Below, piece after piece: positions 1 through 11,891 of a stretch of 64,000 bases of DNA. The translations under genes were made by a program, and so were the position numbers. The stretch's first letter is position 1. Each line of letters starts with the position of its first letter. This DNA is from Penium margaritaceum. Lineage: Eukaryota; Streptophyta; Zygnematophyceae; Desmidiales; Peniaceae. The notes under the pieces are model-generated. The model saw only the letters and a list, made by a program, of their open reading frames with translations, was not told the origin of the DNA and searched no databases. The DNA lies in assembly GCA_023375785.1 (NCBI GenBank), contig SZWC01000542.1:181179-245178 (forward strand), in the 5' to 3' direction.

Positions 1-36
1 CGGCTCCTTTCCCAACAATCTCCCACTTTGCCGCAG

Positions 37-3000
37 TCAGAGTGGGCTGAGTCCACATGCCTTCATGCAGAACTGCTGCTTCTCACGGGTCACTGGCTTA
101 GTGCAGAAATCAGCGACCTGCCTGCTGGTAGGAGTAAACTCCAGCTTGATAGCACCCTCTTGCACCATGTGCATGATGAAGTGATATGCGATGTCAATGT
201 GTTGTGCGTGCATGGTGCTCAGGATTCTTGGCGAGTGCGATTGCGCTCTGGTTGTCAACGCGCACATGAACTGGAACTGCTACACTCCCACTCATCTCTG
301 CCATGAGACACTGGAGCCAAACTTCTTCCTTGGCTCCAAAGCTGAGAGAGACGTACTCAGCTTCTGTGCTCGAGGTAGCCACGACCACCTGTCGCTTGCT
401 GCACCAACTGATGGCACCTCCATTCATGAGAAACACATGTCCAGAGATGGACTTGCGGGTCTCAGGATTTGAAGCCCAATCTACATCTGTGTAGCCGATG
501 ATGCTGTTGTCGTTGCCGTTGTAGGTGATGCCGACGTTGATGGTTCCAGCAAGGTAGCGGAAGATCCGCTTCACTGCCTTCTGGTGCTCAGGTCCGGGAT
601 TCGCCATGTGCTGGCTCACAACGCCCACAGCCTGTGCGAGGTCAGGCCTGGTTGCCACCATCAGGTACATAAGACAGCCGACGGCGCTCTGGTACTTCTG
701 CCGCTCAGCTGCATCTGCTTCTCCACTAAAGCTCACGAGGTACTACCGCGTCTCGAGCGGCGTGCCGACGGGTTTAGCCTCTGCCATGCCAAACCGCTGC
801 AGGACGTCCTACATGTAGCGACTCTGCTTTAGCCAGAGAGAGCGTGATTTGCGGTCACGCATGATCTGGATGCCGAGGATGTATGACGCCTGTCCGAGAT
901 CGGACATCTGGAAGCGCTCCTGCATCGCCTCCTTGAACTCCTACAGTACAGATATGCTGTTGGAAAGGAGGAGCATGTCATCCACATTTACAATGATGAT
1001 GAGGATCTCATGCTGATGCTGCCAGTGATACACGCTGTAGTCACACTCGCTGCGCTCAAACCCCATGCACTTCAACATCGCATCCAACTTCTGGTTCCAA
1101 GCACGTGACGCTTGCTTGAGGCCATATTGCGACTTCTGCAGCTTGCAAACCAGGTGCTCCTGGCCATCCATGACGAACCCCTCCGGCTGCTCCATGTAGA
1201 TCTCCTCCTCTAAGTCACCATTCAAGAATGCCGTCTTGACATCCATGTGGTGAACCTCGAAATCCTCAGCTGCTGCATAGGAGAGGAGCGTGCGCACAGA
1301 GGCAAACTTCGAACAGGGGCAAACGTTTTTGTGTAGTCGATGCCCTCCTGCTGCGAGTAGCCCTTGGCGACCAGCCTCGCCTTGTACTTTTCCAGGTTAC
1401 CATCTGCTCCCCGCCTCTTCTTGAACACCCACTTGCACTTGATCACCTTACGCCCAGGTGGACGCTCAGTCAGCTCCCACGTGCCATTGTCCAGCTGTGA
1501 TTGTATCTCCTGCTGCACGGCTTGCGCCCAATCTGCTGCATCCGGTGCAGCCATGGCCTCCTTGTATGACGTTGGCTCATCTGAATCTACTGCAACTGTG
1601 AAGTTCATCTATTCTGGCTTTTGTAGCATCCAGAAATGGCCGCGCTCACCAGGCTTGTAACTCACCCTAAGAGGGTACCTGCGACCTGGTGCTGGAGCGT
1701 TAGCGGGCGGCTGGCGCGGTGCTGCTGGCACAACTGCTGCTGCTGGTGGTGCTACATCTTCCTCTTCTGCTTCTGCCGGTGAGGCTGTTGTATCTGCTAC
1801 ATCAGACATGCGAGAGTAGAGTGATTCTCCCACTGTCATAGTAGAGGAAGGATCGGGAGAGAGTGGGTCAGGAAGGATTTCTGTTCCCATTGTCTCGTCA
1901 GCTGCTGGTTCTGCTGCCTCTTCACAGACAATGTTGGTGCCGATGACGTTGCTCTCGTTGAAGACAACATCCCTGGAGATGATGACGTGGCCTGTATCCC
2001 TCTCATAGAGGCAATAGGCCTTGCTTGCCACGTCGTAGCCAATCATCAACATCTGCGCACTCTTTGCGTCCCATTTCTGCCGCTTCTCCTTGGGCACGTG
2101 CATGTGCGCCAGGCTTCCAAATGCTCGGAGATGACCCACGTTCTGTTTCTTGCCGAACCACGCCGCGTACGGCGTCATCCGCTCCAGTGCCTTAGTTGGA
2201 CTGCGATTCTTGATGTAGACCGCAGTGCTCACTGCTTCAACCCTGAAGTCGTAGGTCAGCAGAGCCGCGTGCAGCATGGAGCGCGCCGACTCCACAATGG
2301 TACGGTTGGCGCGTTCTGCTACACCGTTCTGCTGCGGCGAGTATGGCGCGGTACGCTGCGCCTTGATGCCAGCTGCTGCGAGGTAGTCCTGGAACTCCTT
2401 GCTCAGGTACTCTCTACCGCGATCGTTGCACAACGCCTTGATCTTCTTGCTAGTCTGGTTCTCCACCATGGCCTTGAACTCCTTGAACCTGTCAAAACAT
2501 TGGTCCTTGGAAGGAAGGAAGTACACAGCAGTGTAACGGCTGAAATCATCAATGAAGGTCAGGAAATACCTAGAGCCTCCAAAGCTCTGGGTCTGCATCG
2601 GTCCACACAGGTCCGTGTGGACTAGCTCCAACACCTCCTTCGCACGCTCCCCTGCTCCAGAGAACGCCTCCCGGTGCTGCTTCCCCTCCAAACAGCCGAT
2701 GCACAACTGCTGTTCAAAGTTAGAGATGGTAGGCAAGTCACGCACCATCTGCTTTGCTTGAAGCTGCTGCAAGGCGCGCATGCCGATGTGGCCGTAGCGC
2801 GCATGCCAGATCTCACCATCTGTCGCCTGCACCACTGCTGCAAGACTCTGTTCACGCGGGATCTTGGTTGCCCCAAGCAGGCGGTACATGTCGCCCTCCT
2901 TCACCGACCTGGCCAACTCCTCTCCTGTATCCTTGTTGAGGATGTAGCCATAGTCATCATCGAAGACGACGCGCAGTCCTGTGTTTGTAAGAGAGGAGAC

Positions 3001-3220
3001 TGAGAGGAGGTTGAATGCAGCATTAGGTACGTACAGCACGCCATGGAACACTCCCACTTCAATGCCACGCGGGGTCTCAAACCACATCTCCACAATCCCA
3101 ATCCCTTCAGCATACACCACCCGATCATCACCCAAAGCAATAGGACGGGGAGGGATGGACAGCAACTGCTTAAATCACTCTCTGTGGTGTGTCAGACTCT
3201 TGGTACAACCAGAGTCTTTG
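37..3220 (-). pseudogene. Copy A pol: protease, integrase, RT, RNase H, fossil
   Basis: In element order, the aspartic protease active site (DSG) is near 3208-3216 and the integrase HHCC zinc region is near 2680-2850. The DDE core runs about 2290-2640, followed by a proline-rich linker. The reverse transcriptase covers about 800-1600, with its VDD catalytic motif near 975-985. RNase H runs from about 750 to 37, ending in a GLSPL-like tail shared with copy B. In the family this single polyprotein is cut by its protease. Several breaks make this copy non-functional. Confidence 0.9.
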
Positions 3221-4272
3221 TACCACGCCAGATCCGCCTTCTCCTTCTGCGACATGTCAGACTTCGCCATGAAGAGGCGGTCGCGCACCTCCTTCGCCAC
3301 GCTCATGTTGCCAAAATGGCGCACGCCGGTCTGGTTCTGCTGCTGCTGCTGCTGGTGCTGCTGACGTTGCTTTGATTGTTGCTGCTGTTGTTGTGGAGAT
3401 TGCTGCTTTTGCTGTTGCTGCTGCTGCTCCTTCTGGTCCCTCTTGAACTTGAAACACTCTTTCTTGTAGTGCCCCTCTTTCTGGCAATAATGGCACTTGC
3501 TCTTCTTCTTGCCTCTCTGCTGCCCGGACTGCTGCTGCTGCTGGTTGCGTGAGCCCATCGCCATGAAAGCTGCTTCATTGCTCCTGTTTCCGCCATTGCG
3601 TTTTGCGGCATTGCGACGCAGTTCTACTTGCACCAGGTGTGTGCAGACGAAGTCGAGGTCGAGAGTTGGCTGGCACTCCAGCGTCTCTCGCACCGTGTCG
3701 TAGCTGGTTGGGAGTCCCCTTAGCAAGAGGAGGACGAAGTGCATCTCTTCCACAGGGTTGCCGGCCGCTCTTAGCTGCTTCGCCAGCTCCTTTGCCCTGT
3801 CCAGGTACGCCTCCATCCCTTCACCACCTTGCATTTTCAGCGCCATCATCTCTTCCTCCAAAAGCATGAGGAATGCAGGATCCTTGCTCTCATACTTCTT
3901 GCACAACGTGTCCCACTCCTCCTTTGCAGTAGCCTTGTCACGCACGTACTGAAGATGCCGGTTGGAGATGGTGTTGACAAGCAACCTGTAGGCCTGCGTG
4001 TCCTTCTTCTTCCACTCCTCATACGCCGCTGCTGCAGTTGTAGATGAACCTGCATCTGCTGCACCTTTCTGCGGCGTCTTCCCCGCCACCACCTGAGCTG
4101 CGGTGATGCCTTTTGCCTGTGGAGGCGGAGCGCGCTCGTCGCAGCTCACCACCTCCGACAAGCCCCTCTCCTCCAAAAGGAGGCGGGTACGGATCTTCCA
4201 AAACGTGAAGTTGGCGCATCCTTCCAGCCTCTCCAAGGGCTGGGCTGCTGTTACCACGTTTGCTGCTGCCAT
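3175..4272 (-). pseudogene. Copy A gag (capsid and nucleocapsid), fossil
   Basis: This is a copia gag polyprotein of about 365 residues, whose family role is to form the virus-like particle. The start codon context matches copies B and C. The N-terminal half has the copia capsid pattern around residues 60-220. A CCHC zinc knuckle (CHYCQKEGHYKKEC) lies at 3454-3495. After the knuckle comes a long glutamine-rich run encoded by CAG/CAA (about 3330-3440), then the approach to the protease. The reading frame is largely open here. It is part of a broken element. Confidence 0.9.
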
Positions 4273-4905
4273 TTTGAGCTTTGGTGGTGCTCAACGCTGC
4301 CCTTGGGTGGCGGCGCTACCCCTGCTTCTGCTGCTGCTTCTGCTAGAAATCTGTCTGACAGAAAATGGACTGAAGATGCCAGCAGACTGGGAATTTGGAA
4401 AAACTGAGCCCACCACTAGAAACTTCAGCTCAAAACCTTTCACTTCGACCCATAAAACAGGGTCATCAACAGGGTATTTTGAAAGATATGCCCCCATGAA
4501 AACAGGGTATGCTTCTGCTCCTACTCCAACTCAGACCAGCCAGCTTGTAAACGGCGTTTCTCCTAAACGAATCAATGGAATGCAAATATTTTTGCACCAA
4601 TGGAAAGCTTAGCAGAAATACTACAATTCGCATGTGCCACTTTTTGAATTTGAAAAAGAAATGAGTGAGTTATGGTCATCACAAGGCGACAGTCTTACTC
4701 AAAGAGAAGAGTGTAGCCCTGGCCGACCTTGTTTTGAGCATAACTGTCAATCCGACCGTTGGATCTTCGGGATCTTGAGCTCGTTGGAAAGCTTGTCTCG
4801 CGAAATTGAAGATCCAGTGGTTGATTGTCAAATTAGGTCAAGGTTTGACCCTAACCCGTCACTCTCAATGTGACTGCCAGTACTGGCTGAATCTGGCAGA
4901 ATCTG

Positions 4906-4917
4906 GCTCTGATACCA
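4906..4917 (-). promoter_or_regulatory. Primer binding site, 3' end of initiator tRNA-Met
   Basis: The plus strand reads GCTCTGATACCA, the 3' end of plant initiator tRNA-Met including CCA. The element strand is therefore the TGGTATCAGAGC site typical of plant copia. It sits two bases inside the LTR and defines the minus orientation of copy A. Confidence 0.93.
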
Positions 4918-4919
4918 AA

Positions 4920-5657
4920 TGTTGGATCTGGACGAGAGAGGGAGTCTTGGAGCAGCGAGTATGTGGGACTCAAAGGGCATCAGTTGTGCTGAAGAATGGT
5001 TGTTGAATCACTCAAAATGATGGAGTACATATAGAGCTAGAGCTTGGGCAAGTCAGCCCTCTCACAAGCCACACCACTCAGCCATGGAGGCTAAGGCTCA
5101 CACACTAGAGTCCACAATCTCACACAAGAGAGGAAATCAGCCCAAAAATCAGGCTAACCATTCACACACGACCTAGAGAGCTAGAGAATGCTCTCATGGC
5201 ACACTCCTACTGGTCAGATCACCCACAAACCCATGGAGAATCGCCATGTGTCCATGGCTAGCACACAAGGATCTCACCTCACCTAAAAAGTAAGGTGAGG
5301 TACCTTTACCCTAGTCAGCGCACTCTGACAAGGCAATCCTAAGACCAAGGACCTTTTTGGATATTTCTCCCATCAGGTCTTGACCCTGGACCTCTTGCCT
5401 TTTTCTTTTCTCAGGCTAAGGCATGGAGCCATTGCCCATGGCCACCCAGACATCGGCGGTCCATGACCCCTGGTACTTCGAAAATTCATATCTCCCAATC
5501 CGACCGTTGGATCGGCCTGAAACTTGGACCATAGATAATTTGCTACCTCATCTTTCCAATGAAGAAGACAGCTTGACAATCGGAGCAGGCATCTGGAAGG
5601 TTCCTGGAACTTGCTCCTGTGGACTTGAAACAGAGCCGGACGACTCCTTTCCCAACA
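4920..5657 (-). repeat. 5' LTR of copy A (738 bp)
   Basis: The LTR is bounded by TGTTGG and CCAACA, the short inverted termini seen in all family-1 LTRs here. The primer site lies two bases inside. It is about 95% identical by eye to the LTRs of copies B and C. Unique AT-rich DNA starts directly beyond base 5657, so this is the outer end of the element. Confidence 0.93.
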
Positions 5658-7159
5658 ATCGCTTGTTTTAGAGGACTGAGGAAAAAGCTTCTTTCATCTG
5701 GATCTAGATGAATTCACAAGTGCATTTCTTTAGCAAGAGATGCACCATCCTTGATTTCACTCACTTATACATTCACCTAATACATTTTCTTCCCAATCGG
5801 GTAGGGGAGGGGAGGGGAGTCAGGAAATAGCCGACATCTCCACCGGACATCATCATCACTCTCTCTCGCACAGCCCCCCCTCCCCCCCCAATAGGGGAAA
5901 AGTGTATGAGAGGAACATATGAGCGAGGGTATTGGTTGATGTATGCTCGCAAGTGAAAAAAAAACACAAGTGAATGCGAAGAGATCGACATTCGGATAGG
6001 CTTGCCGTTCTTAGATGCGCAAAAAATACACAAGTGAACGCAAAGAGATCAATGTTCAGCAAGGCTCGCCGTATCACCGAACGCACCCGTTATGTTCGGT
6101 TTACAACTTCTGAGAGTGGTTACTGGCACATACGTAGTAGGTATCTTTTTGTTTTTTAAAACATAATTCAACGCATGTTGCTATCTTGTCTTATAATAAT
6201 CAATTGCGAGACCCGTTTATGCACTTTATCAGAACGGTTTATCGAATTCAATGTTTCGCTTTTGCACAGGACAGTTTGCTTATAAATATGATAAAGACAG
6301 CTCTAGAAATCCGAGAGCCGTCAGATTGTAATATCAAACGACACAACCATACTTTATCAACCACCGAAATACAGACATATGTCTCTTCATAAACACATCG
6401 CGCGTCCAAAGTCGTAAGTACAAGAAAGTTCGTAAAGTGGACATCTTACTATCTCTTTGTAAATACTGCTGGTTTTACTCTCTCTTTGTAGATATTGCCG
6501 GTCTTCATCCATTTGATCTGTCGATCTAACGGCTTGCAATATGTCTGACTAATTTATGACCTTTAAAGTGCTATGCGCAAACGTCATGGATGAAAAGAGC
6601 ACAAGTAATCGGCCTTGCTTCCGGCATACCAGTGTGCGATGCATCGTGCGATCAGCCATGCGCATTTTTTTTAATGTGCACAACTGTCAAACGGTGTGCA
6701 CAATAGAAAGGCGCACAATCCAGAGTGGCGCCATGCAGACCCCGCAAATGCTGATTTTGCATGAAATCACATGACTCAATTCATTTAAACACAACCTTAA
6801 GAACATTAATCGACATTCAGGACACAAATCTAGGAAGCCAAGGGAATTGCTTAGCTAGGCGTTAACAGATTATAATATTACTTTTCACGTGCCGTGCGTT
6901 TGTGTTCTTGGGAGGGCTCCTAACTTGGATGATCTTTTTGTACCAAAATATATCATCCATACATACGAGGAATGAACTACAGCAGGCATTATTTAGCTAA
7001 AAAACATTGTTGGTTTAAACTAAAATAACATATCATTTAAAACATTTACCTGCCGCAAACTCCAGAGTCAAAAATATAACAATGTACTCATATTCAATAC
7101 ATAAGGTAACATAATGGTTTTCTTTCCAAGAAAAATAAATTCGTAAGTTTATGAGTTTG
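5658..7159. other. Unique AT-rich region, no gene recognised
   Basis: This is about 1.5 kb of AT-rich DNA between copy A and the 155 bp tandem repeat. No open frame is long enough or recognisable enough to call a gene. It contains a poly-C tract near 5873-5888 and a short imperfect direct repeat of about 45 bp (about 5963-6010 and 6028-6074, both with ACACAAGTGAA-like starts and TTGCCG/CTCGCCG-like ends). No tRNA or rRNA was seen. Confidence 0.6.
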
Positions 7160-7725
7160 ATACATGTGTATAAATATGATACACTTACTACCCTGATAGT
7201 GTACGCTACCTCATACACTTGCCCCATACACTTTTCCCTCCTCTCACCTCCCCATCATTGATCACTCACACAAAGGAAGACTTCTACCTACATAATGCAC
7301 ATGTGTAGTAATATGAAACTCTCACCAGTAGACAATGATACACTGAACACCCCGACAGTGATACACTACCCCATACACTTGTCTCATACACTTTCCCCAC
7401 CTCCCCCCCCCTCCCCTCTCCTCCCTGTCAGTGATCATTCACACCAAGCAAAATTTCCATGTACACAGTACATATGTGTATCAATATGATACACTCACCA
7501 CCCAGAGAGTGAACACTACCCCATACACTTGCCTCACACACTTTTCCCACCTCCTCCCCCTCCCCTTCCTTCCTTGTGAGTGATCACTCACACCAAGGAA
7601 AACTTCCACCTACACAATATACATGTGTATAAACATGATGCACTCACCACTCTGACAGTGATACACTACCCCATACACTTGCCTCATACACTTTTACCAC
7701 CTCTCCCCTCCCTCCTCCACTTCCC
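7160..7725. repeat. Tandem repeat, ~150-158 bp unit, about four copies
   Basis: Four degenerate copies follow one another. Each contains a CATACACTTTTCC-like anchor (near 7224, 7382, 7533 and 7683), a C-rich CCTCCCC stretch, a GTGATCACTCACAC segment, and ACATGTGTA followed by GATACACTCACC. Spacing between anchors is about 158, 152 and 150 bp. It is not related to the 11-bp array that begins about 80 bp later. No coding potential is seen. Confidence 0.85.
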
Positions 7726-7804
7726 CATGCTAGGAAACCCCAACAAAAGTACCATAAGAACAAGTAAGCTGATACAAAGGTCTATGAGTGTATAAAAGGA
7801 CATC

Positions 7805-10800
7805 AATTAACTATACATCTGACTGTGCCCTACTTGTTCCGTACTTGCGCTCTCGTTGCGCCCTAGTTGCACATTTCTTGTGTCCCAGTTATGCCCTAGT
7901 TGTGTCCAACTTGCACAAAAGTTGTGCCCTAGTTGCACCTTACTTGCGCCCTTCTTGTGCCCTAATTGCATCCTGCTTGCAACCCAATTCCATCCAACTT
8001 GCATCCTACTTATACCCTATGTGCTCCTTGGTTGCGCCCAGATTGCGCCATACTTGCACTATACGTGCTCCGTAATTGAGCCTTACTTGTTTCCTACGTA
8101 CGCCCTAGTTATGTCCTACTTGCACTCTAGATTCGGCTCAGTTAGACACCAGCTATGTCATTTTGTTTCCCCTAGATTCACCCTAGTTCTACCAAACGTG
8201 TACCCTACTCGCACACTACTTACGCCCAAGTTACGTCCTAGTTGCACCCTATTTGCATTCAAGTTGTGCCCTACCTGCACCCTAATTGTGACTCAATTAA
8301 GCACCAGCTATGTTCTAGTTCAGCCCTAGTTTTCCTTCTGATGTGCCCTAGTTACGCTTTAGTTGCACCTCACTTGCGCCCTAGTTGCGCCCTAGTTTTG
8401 CCCTAGTTCCACCCTAGATTCACCTAAGTTGGGCACTAGCTTCGCCCTACTTGCACCCTAGTTGCACCCTAGTTTTGCCCTAGTTATGCCCTCCTTGCGT
8501 CCTACTTGCACTGTCTTCAGGGTTTTCATGTCCTAGTTGCACCCTAGTTTTACCCTAGTTACGCCCTCGCATCCTACTTACGCTACATTTAGGATTTTCA
8601 TGCCCTACTTGCACCCTAGTTTTGCCCTAGTTATGCCCTCGTTCCACCCTTTTCATGCCCTATTTGCGCCCTAGCTGTGCCCTATTTGCACCCTATTTGT
8701 GCCCTTTTTGCATCCTAGATGGGTTCCTTGCGCCCTACTTACTCGCTACTTAGGCCCTAATTATACCATACTTGTGTCCTAGCTGTAGCCTAGTTGCACC
8801 CTAGTTGTGCCCTAATTGCACCTTAGTTGAGCCCTAGTTCTACCCTTCTTTAGCCATACTTGTGCCCTAGTTGTGCCCTACTTGCGCCGTACTTACGCCT
8901 TACTCGTGTAGTAGTTACGCCTTAGTTGAGCTTTAGTTGTGCCCTAGGCACGCCCTAGCTACATCCTAGTTGCCTCTTATTTGTCCCCTTCTTGTGTCCT
9001 TGTTGCGTCCAAGTTGCATCCCAGTTGTGCCCTAGCTACAACCTCGTTGCACCCTAGTTGTTCCTGAGTTGGTTCTCAGTTGGGCACTTCCTACGAGTTG
9101 CTCCCTAGTTGTGCCCTACTTGTACCCTAAGCCCTAGTTGCGCCATAGTTGCGTCCTAGTTGCACCTCAGTTGGGTATTAACTATGCCCTAGTTGCATTC
9201 TAGCTATGCATTGGTTGTGCCCTAGGTACCTCCTAATTGCACCCTAGTTGTTTCTACTTGTGTCCTACTTGCGTCTTACATGCGCCCACGTTGCACCCTA
9301 CTTACGTCCTAGTTGCACCCTTCTTGCACCTTCCTTTGGCCCTAATTTTGCCATAGTTGTACCCTAGTGATGACCTAGTTCTATCCTAGTTGCATTCTAT
9401 TTTTGCCCTTGTTGCGCACTCGTTATGCCCTTGTTGCACCTTACTTTGGCGCTAGTTTCACCCTAGTTACGTCCTAGTTTTACCCTAGTTGCTCCCTAGT
9501 TGCGCCTCACTTACGCCCTACTTTCGCCCTAGTTGCGCCCTACTTGCACCTTAGTTGTGCTCAACTTGCACCCTGGTTGCGCCCTAGTTGCGCCTGAGCT
9601 GGACACTAGCTACGCCCTAGCTTCATCCTAGTTGCGCCCTAGTTGTGTCCTACGTACACCATGTGTCCTAGTTGTGCACCAGTTCCGTCCTAGTTGCGCC
9701 CCACTTGCACCCTACTTGCACCCAACTTGCGCCCTACTTGCGCCCTACTTGCGCCCTACTTGTGCCCTACTTGCGCCCTACTTGCTCCCTAGTTACGCCT
9801 CAGCAAGGCACTAGCTAGGCCGTAGTTGCGCACTTGTTGCCACCTAGTTGCGCCTTAGTTGCATCCTACTTGTGCCATATATGCACCCTAGTTGAGCCCT
9901 ACTTACGCCCTGGTTACACCCTACTTGCTCCCTTGTTGTGTCCCACTTGCGCCTGCATTGGGCACTAGTTACGCCCTAGTTGCTCCCTAGTTGCACCTTC
10001 TTTGCGCCCTAGCTTTGCCCTAGTTTTGCCCTTGTTGCACCCTACTTGCGCACTACTTGCGTCCTAGTTCCACCCTAGTTCCACCCTAGTTGGGACCTCC
10101 TTGTACCCTATATGCACCCTACTTGCGTCCTAGTTGCACCCTAGTTGCACCCAAGTTACGCCGTACTTGCGGCCTACCTACGCACTACTTACACCCTAGT
10201 TGTGCCCTAGATGCGCCCTAGTTGCACCATACATGCGTCGTACTTGCACCCTAGTTGCACCCTAGTTATGTCCTAGTTGCGCCTTTCTTGCACTCTAGTT
10301 GCTTTCGACTTGCGCCTTAGTTGTGCCCAAGTTGCACCTAAGTTCGGGACTAGCTATGCCCAAGTTGTGCCCTAGTTTCATCATAGTTTTGCCCTAGTTG
10401 TGCGCTACTTGTGCCCTAGCTTCTCCGTAGTTGTGTCTTAGTTGCGTCCTAGTTGTACCTAGTTGCGCCCTACTTGTGCCCTAGTTGTGCCCTAGTTGTG
10501 CCCTATTTGTGCCCTAGTTGCATCCCACTTACGCCATACCTGCATCCCACTTGTCTCGTAGTTGTTGTAGAGTTAGGCACTAGCTACAACCAAGTTATCC
10601 CTATTTTTGCCCTAATTCTGACCTTGTTGTGTATTACTTATGCCCTACTTCTCCCCTATTGCGTCCTAAATGCGCCATACTAGCACTGTTATAGCCCCCT
10701 AGTCGCGCCTCATTTGGTTTAAGCTTTGCCCTAGTTGCGCCCTAGTTGTGCCCTGGTTATGCCATAGTTGCATCCTAGTTACGCCCTAGTTGTGCGTTAC

Positions 10801-11891
10801 TTGCGCCTTACTTGCGTCCTAGTTGTACGAGGTTGGATCATACTTATGACCTACTTGCGCCCTACTAGCACCCTTGTTGCACCGTGGTTGAACCCTACTT
10901 GCGCCATACATGTACCCTAGTTGCGTACTAGTTTAGTACTAGTTGGGTCTTGCTTGCGCCCAACTTACGCCCTAGTTGTGTCCCGGTTCCGCCTCAGTTC
11001 CACCTCAGCAAGGCACTAGCTAGGACCTAATCACACGCTAGTTGTACCCTTGTCTCACCCTAGTTGCGCCCTAATTACGTCCTACTTGGAGCCATTCTCC
11101 ATACTTGCGTCCTAGTTACGCCCAATTTGCACCCTAGTTGCGCCATAGTTGCGCCCTAGTTGTATCCTTATTGCGCCCTACTTGCGTCCTAGGTGTGCTC
11201 CTTTTGCGCCCTAGTTGCGCTATTGTTGCGCCCTACACTGGGCCTAGTCGCATCCTAGTTGTACCCTAGTTGCGCTTTAGTTGCCCCCTACCTATGCCCT
11301 GACTATGCCCTACTTGCGTCATAATTACGTCTCAGTGTGGTACTATCTATTCCCTAGTTGCACCCAAGTTTACCCCTAGTTGCGCCCTGGTTGCACCCTA
11401 CTTGAGCCCTACTTGAGCCTTAGTTTTTCCCTACTTACGCCCTAGTTACGCCCTACTTGTGCCTTAGTGGCATCCTAGTTGCGCCTCAGTTGGGCTCTAG
11501 CTGCACCCTAGTTGCACCCTAGCTGCGATGTAGTTGTATCCGTTTACGCCCTATTTGTGACCCTCTTGCGGCCTAGTTGAGCCCTACTTGTTCCCTACTT
11601 GTATTGTACTTGCATCTATACTGCACCCTAGTTGCGCCCTACTTGCACCCTACTCAAACCCTACTTGGGCCCTAGTTACATCCAACTTGTAGCTTTGTTG
11701 CGCCCTAGTTGTGCCGTACTTCCGCCGTTGTTGCACCCTAGTTGCGTCATAGTGACACCTCTGTCACGCCTCAGTTGGGCACTAGCTATGCCATATTTGC
11801 GACCTCATTGTGCCCTAGGTGTGCCCTATCTGCGCCCTCGTTGTGCCCTAATTACACCCTACTTACTCCCTACTTGCACCCTAGTTGCATC
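7805..11891 (+). repeat. 11-bp minisatellite array, segment 1
   Basis: This is about 4.1 kb of uninterrupted, degenerate tandem repeat with period 11 and a unit close to GCCCTAGTTGC. Common variants are CTAC for CTAG, and TTGTGCC or TTGCACC for TTGCGCC. Marker segments like TTGGGCACTAGCTA recur at irregular 150-400 bp intervals (for example near 8423, 9797, 9958, 11012 and 11778). A small sub-repeat with TTTTCATG anchors lies at 8515-8660. Polarity is constant. Copy B is inserted at its right end. Confidence 0.95.

Larger units (their letters stand above)
1..5657 (-). mobile_element. Ty1/copia LTR retrotransposon, family 1, copy A (left end outside window)
   Basis: This is a nearly full-length copia element read on the minus strand. 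From high to low coordinates it has a 5' LTR (4920-5657), a primer binding site (4906-4917), gag (start codon at 4272), protease, integrase, reverse transcriptase and RNase H (ending near 37), a purine-rich tract (18-30) and the first 17 bases of the 3' LTR. The order PR-IN-RT-RH is diagnostic of copia. Copies B and C in this window share the LTR sequence and the ~6.35 kb build. The reading frame is broken in about five places, so it is a recent but dead copy. Target duplication cannot be tested because the other end is not in the window. Confidence 0.95.

Noticed and set aside
1987-2625. Long open frames antisense to copia pol and gag (also 14440-14910, 31020-31859, 32154-32657)
   Set aside because: They lie opposite conserved copia domains and have no domain of their own. 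They arise from the GC-rich codon pattern of the sense frame.
4906-4917. tRNA-like strings (GCTCTGATACCA and GTGGGCCCATAACCC) as tRNA genes
   Set aside because: Only 12-15 bases match, each placed two bases from an LTR edge. No cloverleaf surrounds them. They are primer binding sites.
7805-11891. Regular short repeats that could suggest a CRISPR array or telomere
   Set aside because: The unit is 11 bp with no unique spacers and no cas genes, in a plant-type genome. The CCCTAG core differs from plant telomere CCCTAAA and decays like an old satellite.
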